A stretch of 64,000 nucleotides of DNA from Streptomyces sp. Ag109_O5-10 (lineage in GTDB: Bacteria > Actinomycetota > Actinomycetes > Streptomycetales > Streptomycetaceae), in the NCBI RefSeq assembly GCF_900105755.1, contig NZ_FNTQ01000001.1, positions 5,890,001 to 5,954,000 of the forward strand, read 5' to 3'. Shown here piece by piece: positions 23,667 to 31,835 of this stretch (positions within the stretch are counted from its first letter, which is position 1; the number at the start of each line of letters is the position of its first letter). The translations under genes were made by a program, and so were the position numbers. The notes beneath the pieces were generated by a model. That model had not been told where the DNA came from. It saw only the letters and a program-made list of their open reading frames with translations, and did no database searches.

Positions 23667-24425
23667 CTAGATCGCCAGCGAGAGCAGCAGCGGAGCGGCG
23701 CCGCGGTTCAGGGTGTCGGCGGCCTGGCGGAGCCGGTGGGCGTGCTCGACCGGCAGGGAGAGGGCCAGGCAGCCCACGGCCGAGCCGGCGGTGATCGGGA
23801 CGGCCGCGCACACCGTGCCGATGGCGTACTCCTGGAGGTCCAGGACGGGGACCGTCGGCGGCTGTGCCTCCAGGCGGGAGAGCAGCAGCTTGTCGCTGGT
23901 GATGGTGCGCGAGGTGAGGCGGGCCATCTTGTGCCGGGAGAGGTGGTCGCGGCGGGCGTTGTGGTCGAGCTGGGTGAGCAGGCTCTTGCCGATCGCCGTG
24001 GCGTGCGCGGAGGAGCGGAAGTCCACCCACTCGTTGACCGCGGGGGTGGTCGGGCCGTCCGCGTACGGTCCGATCCGTACCTCGCCGTCGATGTACCGGC
24101 TGAGGTAGACGGCGGCGCCGACCGAGTCGCGCAGCCGGTCGAGGGTCTGCTGGAGCTGCTCGCCGAGAGCCTGCTCCCGCTCGTGCGCGGAGCCGAGCCG
24201 GCGCAGTGTCTCGCCGGTCACGTACGCGCCGTCGGCCACCTGCTCGACGTAGCCCTCGCGGCGCAGCATGCGCAGCAGCGCGGTCAGCCGCTCGGGGTCC
24301 AGGGCGGTCCGGCGGGCCAGTTCGGGGTCCGTGACGCCGGTGGCGTGCCCCGCCACCGTCTCCAGGACCCGGAGGGCGTCCTGGGCGGAGTGGTACGGGG
24401 CGGTCGGCTCGTGCATCAGCGCCAC
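23667..24425 (-). CDS. IclR-family transcriptional regulator
   Basis: Regulator of 252 residues. The N-terminal winged helix (about 15-75) includes the HTH LARRTALDPERLTALLRMLRRE, and the C-terminal effector domain (about 90-250) includes SAHATAIGKSLL and YAIGTVCAAVPI. A GTG start at 24425 is chosen because AGGGGG lies six bases upstream; ATG 24416 is an alternative. It lies downstream of the ehu transporter operon on the same strand with its own 268-bp upstream gap, and probably controls the transporter and associated catabolic genes. Confidence 0.85.
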   Translation of the reverse strand: MALMHEPTAPYHSAQDALRVLETVAGHATGVTDPELARRTALDPERLTALLRMLRREGYVEQVADGAYVTGETLRRLGSAHEREQALGEQLQQTLDRLRDSVGAAVYLSRYIDGEVRIGPYADGPTTPAVNEWVDFRSSAHATAIGKSLLTQLDHNARRDHLSRHKMARLTSRTITSDKLLLSRLEAQPPTVPVLDLQEYAIGTVCAAVPITAGSAVGCLALSLPVEHAHRLRQAADTLNRGAAPLLLSLAI

Positions 24426-24693
24426 GGTGGTCCCCCTGCGCTCGCTTGGCGATACTGCTTCGGCTGCACTGCTTGGGCCGCGATCCGGACAGCGGATCCT
24501 CTCCACGATAACGGGCAAGCACGGGAAACGGAGGGGGTGTTGGCGAGATTCCGGCCCTCTCAACTGCGGAGAAGACCCTCTGGCATATGTCAGCGGAATG
24601 ACCCGGCCGCCAGACCTCGGGTGATCGAGCGTTCACTTCCTGTAGCGGCGGCGCGGTGCGGGAAAACCTTTACGGCGCCGACGGTGCATTTAT

Positions 24694-25476
24694 CTACAGC
24701 ACCGCGCTGAGGAACTCCCGGGTCCGCTCGTGCTCGGGCTCGCTGAAGATCCGCTCCGGCGGGCCCGCCTCGATGACCCGGCCCGAGTCGAACATCAGGA
24801 CCTGGTCGGAGATGTCCCGGGCGAAGTTCATCTCGTGGGTCACGCAGAGCATGGTGATGTCGGTGGTGCGGGCGATGTCCCTGAGCACGTCGAGGACGCC
24901 CGCGACCAGCTCGGGGTCGAGCGCCGAGGTCACCTCGTCGAGGAGCAGCACCTTCGGGCGCATGGCGAGCGCCCGCGCGATCGCCACCCGCTGCTGCTGG
25001 CCGCCGGAGAGCCGGGTCGGCCGCTCGTCGGCCTTGTCGGCGAGGCCCACCAGGTCGAGCAGCTCCCGGGCCCGCGTCTCCGCCTCGTCCTTCGACAGGC
25101 CGAGCACGGTCACCGGTGCCTCGGTGATGTTGCGCAGTACGGTCATGTTCGGAAACAGGTTGAACTGCTGGAACACCATCCCGATCTGCTTGCGGACCTC
25201 CCGCAGCTCCTTCTCGGGTGCCGGGAAGAGCCGCTGCCCGTCCACGGTGATGGTGCCCGCGTCCGGCTTGGTCAGGGTCATCAGCAGCCGCAGGATCGTG
25301 GTCTTGCCGGAGCCGGAGGGACCGATCAGGGTGACGTGCCGGCCCGCCTGCACGGCGAGGTCGAGCCCGTCGAGGACGGTGTTGTCCCCGAACCGCTTGG
25401 TCACCCCCTCGATGCGGATCAGCTCGTCGGAGGTGATGCCGGCGGTACTCGGCTGCTTGCTGGTGTCAACGGACAA
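24694..25476 (-). CDS. ehuA: Polar amino acid/ectoine-type ABC transporter ATPase, EhuA-like
   Basis: ATP-binding subunit of 260 residues. Walker A is GPSGSGKTT, the Q-loop lies in GMVFQQFNLF, the signature is LSGGQQQRVAIARAL, Walker B is VLLLDEVTSALD, and the switch histidine is in CVTHEM. The start is TTG at 25476, with GGAG seven bases upstream, and overlaps the ehuD stop by 11 bases. With ehuB, ehuC and ehuD it makes a complete importer of the polar-amino-acid class; the subunits most resemble the ectoine/hydroxyectoine Ehu system, but the gene neighbours are not those of ectoine catabolism. Confidence 0.85.
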   Translation of the reverse strand: MSVDTSKQPSTAGITSDELIRIEGVTKRFGDNTVLDGLDLAVQAGRHVTLIGPSGSGKTTILRLLMTLTKPDAGTITVDGQRLFPAPEKELREVRKQIGMVFQQFNLFPNMTVLRNITEAPVTVLGLSKDEAETRARELLDLVGLADKADERPTRLSGGQQQRVAIARALAMRPKVLLLDEVTSALDPELVAGVLDVLRDIARTTDITMLCVTHEMNFARDISDQVLMFDSGRVIEAGPPERIFSEPEHERTREFLSAVL

Positions 25477-26116
25477 GGCGACGCTCCAGGGTGCGCAGAA
25501 GAACGGAGGCGAGGTAGGAGATGACGATGAAGGCGACGCCGATCACCGTCACAGGCTCGGTGAACTGGAAGTGCTGCTGGGAGAAGAGCCGGGCCTGGCC
25601 GAGCATCTCCAGCACGGTGATCGACATCAGGATCGGCGTGTCCTTGAGCATCGAGATCACGTAGTTGCCGAGCGGCGGCACCACCCGGCGCACCGCCTGC
25701 GGCAGGATCACCGCGAACCAGGTCCGCCGGGCCGGCAGGCTGAGCGCGGTGGCCGCCTCCCACTGCCCGGCCGGGACGGCCTCGATACCGGCCCGGTAGA
25801 CCTGCATGGTGTACGTCGAGTAGTGCAGGCCGATCGCGAAGACCCCGGTGGTCAGCGCGGAGAACGTCAGCCCCCACTCGGGCAGCACGTAGAACAGGAA
25901 GAACAGCTGCACCAGCAGCGGGGTGTTGCGCACGAACTCGGTCACCGCGCCGACCGGCCAGCGCACCCAGCGCGTGGGCGTCCGCATCAGCAGCGTCCAC
26001 ACCAGCCCCAGCGAGAACGAGATCAGCGAACCCAGGGCCAACGCCTCCAGGGTGACCCACAGGCCGTCCCAGAAGTGCGGCATGAACTCGCGTACGGCAC
26101 TCCAGTCCCACGTCAC
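25466..26116 (-). CDS. ehuD: ABC transporter permease, EhuD-like
   Basis: Permease of 216 residues with about five transmembrane helices. The His/Glu/Gln-type permease signature lies in PAGQWEAATALSLPARRTWFAVILPQA cut short here to its EAA loop, residues about 118-140. The GTG start at 26116 overlaps the ehuC stop by four bases (GTGA). Pairs with EhuC to form the channel for the EhuB-delivered substrate. Confidence 0.83.
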   Translation of the reverse strand: MTWDWSAVREFMPHFWDGLWVTLEALALGSLISFSLGLVWTLLMRTPTRWVRWPVGAVTEFVRNTPLLVQLFFLFYVLPEWGLTFSALTTGVFAIGLHYSTYTMQVYRAGIEAVPAGQWEAATALSLPARRTWFAVILPQAVRRVVPPLGNYVISMLKDTPILMSITVLEMLGQARLFSQQHFQFTEPVTVIGVAFIVISYLASVLLRTLERRLVR

Positions 26117-26829
26117 GCGACACCACCGACCCCGGTCGTCTCCTTGCGCTTCACCGCACGCGCCTCACGTTCGTTCCCCGGGTCCTTGCCGATGCCGGCC
26201 TTCAGCCGCTTCTCCAGACCGCGCATCAGCCGGGTGATCACGAACGCGATCACGAAGTAGACGATCAGCAGGTACGTGTAGATGTGCGCGCTCTCCTGCA
26301 ACGCCAGCCGCACCAGGTTCCCGCTGAACGCCAGGTCGCCCATGCCGGTGATCGACACCAGCGCGGTGCCCTTGAGCAGCTCCACGAGCAGGTTGCAGTA
26401 GGACGGGATCATCTCCGGCACCGCCTGCGGCAGCAGGATCAGCCGCAGCCGCTGCCAGGGCGTGAAGTTGAGGGCGATCCCGCCCTCCCGCTGCGCCGGG
26501 TCGACCGCGTTCAGCGCCCCGCGCACGATCTCCGAGCCGTACGCGCCGTAGGTCAGGCCGAGCGCGAGCGTCCCCGCCCACATCGGCACCAGCTGCCAGC
26601 CGAAGGCGACCGGCAGCACGAAGAACACCCAGAAGATCATCACCAGTGCCGAGGTGCCGCGGAACACCTCGGTGTAGAAACCGGCGAGAAACCGGACGAA
26701 CCAGTGCCGGTTCGTCCGCGCCACGCCCACCACCAGTGCCACGGCCGTCATCAACAGCCCGCTGAGCACGAGAAGCTGAACGGTGGTCCAGACCCCCTTG
26801 AGTACGAGGTCCCACAGTCCCGAGGTCAT
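26113..26829 (-). CDS. ehuC: ABC transporter permease, EhuC-like
   Basis: Permease of 238 residues. The N-terminal helix begins WDLVLKGVWTTVQLLVLSG, and an EAA-type loop follows around 120-140 (AQREGGIALNFTPWQRLRLI). The ATG at 26829 overlaps the ehuB stop by four bases (ATGA) and has GGAGGGAAG upstream, so it is preferred to the more distal GTG. A polar, charged C-terminus of about 30 residues follows the last helix. It lies between ehuB and ehuD in a fully overlapping operon. Confidence 0.83.
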   Translation of the reverse strand: MTSGLWDLVLKGVWTTVQLLVLSGLLMTAVALVVGVARTNRHWFVRFLAGFYTEVFRGTSALVMIFWVFFVLPVAFGWQLVPMWAGTLALGLTYGAYGSEIVRGALNAVDPAQREGGIALNFTPWQRLRLILLPQAVPEMIPSYCNLLVELLKGTALVSITGMGDLAFSGNLVRLALQESAHIYTYLLIVYFVIAFVITRLMRGLEKRLKAGIGKDPGNEREARAVKRKETTGVGGVA

Positions 26830-27764
26830 CCGCTCTTCCCTCCCCCGCACAGCTCCTTCGCCGTCAGGTCGGTCATCTCGGCCTCGGTGAAGCCGAACGG
26901 GCGCAGGATCCGGAACAGTTCGCCGCTCTTCTTCAGCTTGTGCAGCTCCACGTTGAAGGCGTCCCGCAGCTTCGTCTCCGCCGACCGGAACGCGAACGCG
27001 CCCCCGTCCACGTGCGGTTTCCCGTCCACCAGCGGCGCGAAGGCCTTGGTCGCCTCCGCCTTGGCGGACTTCTTGACGACGGAACGCGTGGTGAGCGCCG
27101 TACCGGCGAAGACGTCGACGCGTCCCGCCTCCACGGCGTTCAGCCCGGCGACCTGGTCGGGAACGATCAGGATGTCGCTCTCCTTGTACCCGGCCTCGAC
27201 CGCGTACTGGATCTCGGCGTAGCCCGTCCCGGTGGCGAACTTCGCCTTCTTCCGGACCACGTCCTTGTAGTCGTGCAGCCCCTTGGGGTTGCCTTTGCGC
27301 ACGATGAACGAGTCGAGCATCTGGTAGTCGGGATCGGCGAAGATCACCTGCTGGCAGCGCTCAGGGTTGACGTACATCCCGGCGGCCACGACGTCGAACT
27401 GCTGCGAGTTCAGCCCGGGTATCAGCGAACCGAACTCGGTCGGCACCGGCTGGACCCTGTCCACCCCGAGCCGCTTGAAGACCGCCTTCGCCAGCTCCGG
27501 CGCCTCACCGGTCAGGTGCCCGTCCTTGTCGATGTACCCGAAGGGGATCTCACCGGCGATGCCGAGCCGAACGACACCCTGGGCACGCAGCCGTTGCAGC
27601 AGGTCACCCCCGTCGGTGCCGGCCGCGGTGGCGACGCGCGTGCAGCCGGCGGCGCCGAGTGCGCCGAGTGCGCCGACCGCGGCGGCACCCGCGAGCACGG
27701 CCCGCCGACTCTGTCTGGATTCGTGCCCTGATGTGTCTGATTCGTTCCGGAGAGGTGGAGCCAT
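26826..27764 (-). CDS. ehuB: ABC transporter substrate-binding lipoprotein, EhuB-like
   Basis: Extracellular solute-binding protein (family 3) of 312 residues. A twin-arginine-like N-terminus (SRQSRRAVLAGAAAVG) leads to a lipobox (LGAAGC) near residue 40. The binding domain starts VVRLGIAGEIPFGYIDKDG. Typical ligand-site segments are visible, including FGSLIPGLNSQQFDVVAAGMYVNPERCQQVIFADPDY, which fits the Ehu group (quoted here in part as FDVVAAGMY). The ATG at 27764 is favoured over a TTG at 27788, although neither has a strong ribosome site. First gene of the transporter operon, divergent from the DUF3830 gene 47 bp away. Confidence 0.83.
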   Translation of the reverse strand: MAPPLRNESDTSGHESRQSRRAVLAGAAAVGALGALGAAGCTRVATAAGTDGGDLLQRLRAQGVVRLGIAGEIPFGYIDKDGHLTGEAPELAKAVFKRLGVDRVQPVPTEFGSLIPGLNSQQFDVVAAGMYVNPERCQQVIFADPDYQMLDSFIVRKGNPKGLHDYKDVVRKKAKFATGTGYAEIQYAVEAGYKESDILIVPDQVAGLNAVEAGRVDVFAGTALTTRSVVKKSAKAEATKAFAPLVDGKPHVDGGAFAFRSAETKLRDAFNVELHKLKKSGELFRILRPFGFTEAEMTDLTAKELCGGGKSG

Positions 27765-27811
27765 GGCGGCGCGGCTACCCGACCCCAACCGACTTATGCA
27801 CCATGGAAGGC

Positions 27812-28306
27812 ATGACCGAACGATTCATCGAAGTCTCGCTGGTCAGCCGCGGTGTCGCCGCCAGGGCCAGGCTCCTGGACGACCGCGCTCCCGTCACCTG
27901 CGCCGCGGTCTGGGCGGCCCTGCCGCTGTCCGGCGACGTCTACCACGCCAAGTACGCCCGCAACGAGATCTACGCGCTTTTCCCGCCGTTCACGCCGACG
28001 GAACCGCCCCTGGAGAACCCGACGGTCACACCGATCCCCGGCGACCTCTGTTATTTCTCCTTCGCCGGCTCGGAACTGGCCACGAAGGCCTACGGCTACG
28101 ACCGCGAGCCACCCCCCGGCACCACGGTCGTCGACCTGGCCCTCTTCTACGAACGCAACAACCTCCTGCTCAACGGCGACGTGGGCTGGGTCCCAGGCAC
28201 CGTCTGGGCCGAGGTGGTGGAAGGCCTGCCGGCCCTCGCCGAGGCCTGCAACGACCTGTGGCGCAACGGCGCGGCGGGAGAACAACTGGCGTTCCGGGCG
28301 CTCTGA
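27812..28306 (+). CDS. DUF3830 (cyclophilin-like fold) protein
   Basis: Soluble protein of 164 residues matching the DUF3830 family as I recall it: MTERFIEVSLVSRG at the start, VWAALPLSGDVYHAKYARNEIY in the middle (quoted in part as SGDVYHAKYARNEIY), and GDLCYFSF, with a late FYERNNLLLNGDVGWVPG. Family members have a predicted cyclophilin-like fold and no settled function. It is divergent from ehuB across 47 bp, so the two starts probably share regulation. ATG 27803 is an alternative start nine bases earlier. Confidence 0.75.
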   Translation: MTERFIEVSLVSRGVAARARLLDDRAPVTCAAVWAALPLSGDVYHAKYARNEIYALFPPFTPTEPPLENPTVTPIPGDLCYFSFAGSELATKAYGYDREPPPGTTVVDLALFYERNNLLLNGDVGWVPGTVWAEVVEGLPALAEACNDLWRNGAAGEQLAFRAL

Positions 28307-28496
28307 CCGGGACCTCCGGCTCCCGCCTTCAGCGCCTTCCACCGCCGCTCACCCGTCTCTCCGCCACGGCGGTGCTGCCCGGCGGTGCCGAACCCGACCG
28401 GGCCGTCGCGCTGCCCGCTCTTCTCCTGCCTTCTCCTGCGGTGCCGCCGCCTGTTTCCTCGTGGGGTGTCGGTCTCTCTCTTCCGCCGCCACGGCG

Positions 28497-29903
28497 CTAG
28501 GCCAGGACGGCGCTGCCCGGCGGTGCCGTGGCCACCCCGGCCTCGTACAGGGCGTGGGCCGTGCGCAGGACCAGGTCGTCGCGGTGGCGGGCGGCCACGA
28601 GCTGGAGGCCCACCGGCAGGCCGTCGGCGTCCGTGCCCACCGGGACCGTCGCCGCCGGCTGCTGGGTCAGGTTGAACGGGTAGGTGAACGGGGTCCAGCC
28701 CGTCCAGCGGCGGAGGCCCGAGCCCTTCGGCACCTCCCGGCCCGCCTCGAACGCCGTGACGGGCAGGGTGGGCGTGACGAGGAGGTCGTACGACTCGTGG
28801 AAGAGCCCCATCCGGCGGCCCAGGTCCGTCCGGACGTCCGCCGCGGCGAGGTAGTCCAGCGCGGACAGGCGGGCACCGGTACCGCAGATCTCCCGCAGCC
28901 CCGGGTCGAGCGACTCCCGCTGCCCGGGGGAGAGCCGCTGCGTCACCCGGGCGGCACCGGCGAACCACAGGGCGTGGAAGGCCTCCACCGGGTCGCTGAA
29001 GTCCGGGTCGGTCTCCTCGACGTACGCCCCGAGTTCCGCGAGCCGCGCCACCGCCCGGCGTACCGCCGCCGCGACCGCCGGATCCACCGCGACCTGACCG
29101 CCGAGCGTGGGTGAGAAGGCCACCCGCAGGCCGTGGACGCCACCGGCCAGGCCGGCCACGAAGGAGCCGGGCGCCGGGCCCAGGGCGGACCAGTCGCGGG
29201 CGTCCGGGGTCCCGATCACGTCCAGCAGCAGCGCCGCGTCGGCCGCGTCCCGGGTCATCGGGCCCACGTGGGACAGCGTGCCGAAGGCGCTCGCGGGATA
29301 CAGGGGGATCCGGCCGTACGTCGGTTTCAGGCCGAAGATGCCGCAGAACGCGGCCGGGATGCGCACGCTGCCGCCGCCGTCCGTGCCGAGGGAGAGCGGA
29401 CCCGCGCCCAGGGCGACGGCCGCCGCGCTGCCGCCGCTCGAACCGCCCGCGGTGCGGGAGACGTCGTACGGGTTGCGGGTGACCCCGGAGAGCGGGGAGT
29501 CGGTCACGCCCTTCCAGCCGAACTCGGGTGTGGTGGTCTTCCCGACGAACACCGCGCCGTGCTCGCGCAGCCGGGCGACGGACGGCGCGTCCTCGTCCCA
29601 ACTCCCGGTCTCCGCGATCGTCTTCGAGCCGCGCAGGGTCGGGTGGCCGCGCATCAGGAGGATGTCCTTGACCGTCACCGGCACGCCGTCGAGCAGGCCC
29701 CGCGGCTCGCCCCGCCGCCACCGCTCCTCCGACGCCCGCGCCTGCGCCAGGGCGTCCTCCTCGGTGAGCCGGACGAAGGCGTTGACCTCCGGCTGGATCC
29801 GCGCCGCCCGCTCCAGGACCGCCCGGACCGCCGCCACCGGGCCGAACTCGCCCTTGCGGTAACCGTCGAGGAGCTGCCGGGCGGTGAGGTCGGTGAGCTG
29901 CAT
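28497..29903 (-). CDS. Amidase signature-family hydrolase
   Basis: Amide hydrolase of 468 residues with a complete Ser-cisSer-Lys triad: Lys79 (VTVKDILL), Ser155 (TAGGSSGGSA) and Ser179 (GTDGGGSVRIPA). Glycine-rich oxyanion segments and the usual C-terminal NLTQQPAATVPVG are present. The ATG at 29903 follows GGGAGGG. It lies 20 bp downstream of the D-2-hydroxyacid dehydrogenase and is probably co-transcribed with it. Facing the ehu genes, it could hydrolyse the imported compound or one of its amide intermediates; the substrate is unknown. Confidence 0.9.
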   Translation of the reverse strand: MQLTDLTARQLLDGYRKGEFGPVAAVRAVLERAARIQPEVNAFVRLTEEDALAQARASEERWRRGEPRGLLDGVPVTVKDILLMRGHPTLRGSKTIAETGSWDEDAPSVARLREHGAVFVGKTTTPEFGWKGVTDSPLSGVTRNPYDVSRTAGGSSGGSAAAVALGAGPLSLGTDGGGSVRIPAAFCGIFGLKPTYGRIPLYPASAFGTLSHVGPMTRDAADAALLLDVIGTPDARDWSALGPAPGSFVAGLAGGVHGLRVAFSPTLGGQVAVDPAVAAAVRRAVARLAELGAYVEETDPDFSDPVEAFHALWFAGAARVTQRLSPGQRESLDPGLREICGTGARLSALDYLAAADVRTDLGRRMGLFHESYDLLVTPTLPVTAFEAGREVPKGSGLRRWTGWTPFTYPFNLTQQPAATVPVGTDADGLPVGLQLVAARHRDDLVLRTAHALYEAGVATAPPGSAVLA

Positions 29904-29923
29904 GAGGGGCACCCTCCCGGGAG

Positions 29924-30877
29924 TCAGTGACCGCGTACGTAACCGCGCTTCTTGTCCACCACGTTCAGCAGGGACCTGCCCGCCGCCCACCGCTCGTACA
30001 ACTCCACGAACTGGGAGCCCAGTTCGTCCCGCCAGCCCACTGTGTCCCCGCTCATGTGGGGCGAGACCAGCAGGCCCGGCACGTTCCACAACGGGCTGTC
30101 GGCGGGCAGCGGCTCGGTCGCGAAGACGTCCAGGGCCGCGGCGGCGATCCAGCGCCGGGTCAGCGCCCGGACCAGGGCCTCCTCGTCGACCAGCCCGCCC
30201 CGGCCGACGTTGATGAAGCAGGCCGACGGCTGCATCACGCCGAAGCGGTGCGCGTCGAACATGCCGTACGTCTGCTCGGTCAGCGGAGCGGCGGCGATGA
30301 CCCAGTCCGCGCGGGACATCAGCCGGTCCAGGTCGTCCGGGCCGTGGATGCCGGTGCGCGGGACGCGGCCGACGAGGGCCGTGGTGACGCCGAGCGCCTT
30401 GAGGGCGCGGACGATCGCCCTGCCGATCGGCCCGGAACCGACCACGCACGCGCGCGTGCCGGCCACCCGGCGCGCCTCGCGGTGCCGCCAGGTCCGCTCC
30501 CGCTGGAGGTCCAGGGTCCGGGGCAGGTCCTTGGCGACGGCCAGTACCAGCGCGGCCACGTACTCGGCGATGGGCGCGTCGAAGACCCCGCGCGCGTTGG
30601 TGACGACCGTGTCGGACGCGGCCAGCTCCGGGCACATCAGATGGTCGACGCCCGCGCTCGCCGTGTGCACCCAGCCCGGCCGGGGCCCCTCGCCGGGCCA
30701 GGCCTCGCGGACGGCGGGCGAGGCGAAGTCCCAGACGAGCAGGACGTCCGCCGCCGGCAGCCGCGCCGCCAGGCCCGCCGCGTCGGTGTGCACGATCCGG
30801 GCGCGGCCGGTGAGCCGGCCGAGCCGCGGGGGCGGGTCGGCGTCGAGGACCAGCAGAGTGGGCACGGGCGGTGTCAT
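29924..30877 (-). CDS. D-2-hydroxyacid dehydrogenase
   Basis: NAD(P)-dependent dehydrogenase of 317 residues of the D-isomer 2-hydroxyacid family, oxidising a D-2-hydroxy acid or reducing the matching 2-keto acid. The N-terminal catalytic domain contains GWVHTASAGVDHL. The Rossmann motif is CVVGSGPIGRAI (GxGxxG), and the active-site Arg, Glu and His regions appear as NVGRGGLVDEEAL and VSPHMSG. The ATG at 30877 is used; a long in-frame upstream extension is low-complexity and crosses the divergent promoter region. It starts 18 bp from a tandem TGTCnGACA element and is co-directional with the amidase. Confidence 0.88.
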   Translation of the reverse strand: MTPPVPTLLVLDADPPPRLGRLTGRARIVHTDAAGLAARLPAADVLLVWDFASPAVREAWPGEGPRPGWVHTASAGVDHLMCPELAASDTVVTNARGVFDAPIAEYVAALVLAVAKDLPRTLDLQRERTWRHREARRVAGTRACVVGSGPIGRAIVRALKALGVTTALVGRVPRTGIHGPDDLDRLMSRADWVIAAAPLTEQTYGMFDAHRFGVMQPSACFINVGRGGLVDEEALVRALTRRWIAAAALDVFATEPLPADSPLWNVPGLLVSPHMSGDTVGWRDELGSQFVELYERWAAGRSLLNVVDKKRGYVRGH

Positions 30878-30894
30878 TCGGGGCGGTCTCCCGG

Positions 30895-30913
30895 TGTCCG
30901 ACAGTGTCTGACA
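30895..30913. promoter_or_regulatory. Tandem TGTCnGACA palindromes
   Basis: TGTCCGACA-G-TGTCTGACA: two 9-bp perfect palindromes spaced by one base in the divergent gap between the hydroxyacid dehydrogenase and the first maleate-isomerase-like gene. A regulator bound here would control both transcripts. The nearby IclR protein is the obvious candidate; a GntR-type protein is also possible from the dyad. Confidence 0.6.
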
Positions 30914-31037
30914 TGGGCGGACGGAACGTCTCGGATGCGCGGATTGACCACGCTGGCACCCGAACCTACCTTCGTCAACACGGGCGTATCCGTCGACCGT
31001 TGCCCCTCGCTCTCCCACCTGAGGCCGGTGACTTCCC

Positions 31038-31835
31038 ATGGACGTCTCCTTTCTGGGCGGACCTCGTCCCCAGCGCGGTGTCGGCGTCGTGGCGCCCTTC
31101 GACTTCGCGCTCGACCGTGAGCTGTGGCGATGGGTGCCGGACGACGTCTCCCTGCATCTGACCAGGACACCGTTCGTGCCGGTCGAGGTCAGCCTGGACC
31201 TGGCCCGGCTGGTCAGCGAGCACGAGACCCTCGGCGAGGCGGTACGCGCGCTGACCGCGGTCGCGCCCGAGGTCGTCGCCTACGCCTGCACCTCCGGCAG
31301 CTTCGTCGGCGGCATCGCGGGCGAGCGGGCGATGTGCGAGGCGATGGCCCGCTCCGGCGCGGTGCCCGCCCTCACCACCTCCGGGGCGCTCCTCGACGCG
31401 CTGACCGAGCTGGGCGTACGACGGCTGGCGCTGGTCACGCCCTACACGGTCTCGGTGACCCGGGTCCTGGAGGAGTACGTGGCGGAGGCGGGCGTACAGG
31501 TCGCCGGCTGCGCGTTCATGGGTCTGACCAGGCACATCTGGCAGGTGCCGTACCGGGACGTGGTGGCCATGGCCCGGCAGGCGGTACGGCCCGGGGCCGC
31601 CGACGCCCTGTTCATCTCCTGCACCAACCTCTCCACCTACGACGTCATCCCCCAGCTGGAGGCCGAGCTGCGGATACCCGTCCTGTCGGCCAACCAGGTC
31701 ACGATGTGGGCGGCGCTGCGCAGGCTGGGTACCCGAGCGGTGGGCCCTTATCAGGCGCTGATCCGTCACCTGGACGAATCGGCGGCGCGTGACTGGCCCG
31801 TACTGCCGGAAGAACAGCAGGAAGGGTGGACATGA
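31038..31835 (+). CDS. Maleate cis-trans isomerase / arylmalonate decarboxylase-like protein (two Cys)
   Basis: Asp/Glu-racemase-superfamily enzyme of 265 residues. Both catalytic cysteines are present: Cys84 (YACTSGSFVGG) and Cys195 (FISCTNLSTYD), with the maleate isomerase/EutA-type surroundings. Such enzymes isomerise maleate to fumarate or act on related dicarboxylates. Its stop overlaps the start of the next gene by four bases (ATGA). The EutA protein of ectoine-catabolic clusters belongs to this family, but the other eut genes are absent here. Confidence 0.82.
   Translation: MDVSFLGGPRPQRGVGVVAPFDFALDRELWRWVPDDVSLHLTRTPFVPVEVSLDLARLVSEHETLGEAVRALTAVAPEVVAYACTSGSFVGGIAGERAMCEAMARSGAVPALTTSGALLDALTELGVRRLALVTPYTVSVTRVLEEYVAEAGVQVAGCAFMGLTRHIWQVPYRDVVAMARQAVRPGAADALFISCTNLSTYDVIPQLEAELRIPVLSANQVTMWAALRRLGTRAVGPYQALIRHLDESAARDWPVLPEEQQEGWT

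Noticed and set aside
24694..27764. Stating that the transporter imports ectoine
   Set aside because: The subunits resemble EhuABCD, but the downstream ectoine catabolic genes are missing and solute specificity cannot be read by eye.
28374..28528. 17-bp direct repeat GCTGCCCGGCGGTGCCG as an attachment site pair
   Set aside because: Copies at 28374 and 28512 are only 138 bp apart, one lies in the amidase coding end, and nothing integrative is between them.
28497..30959. 820-codon extension of the amidase frame upstream
   Set aside because: The extra 352 codons are antisense-like shadow of the D-2-hydroxyacid dehydrogenase in another frame. The amidase domain starts at 29903 with its own ribosome site.
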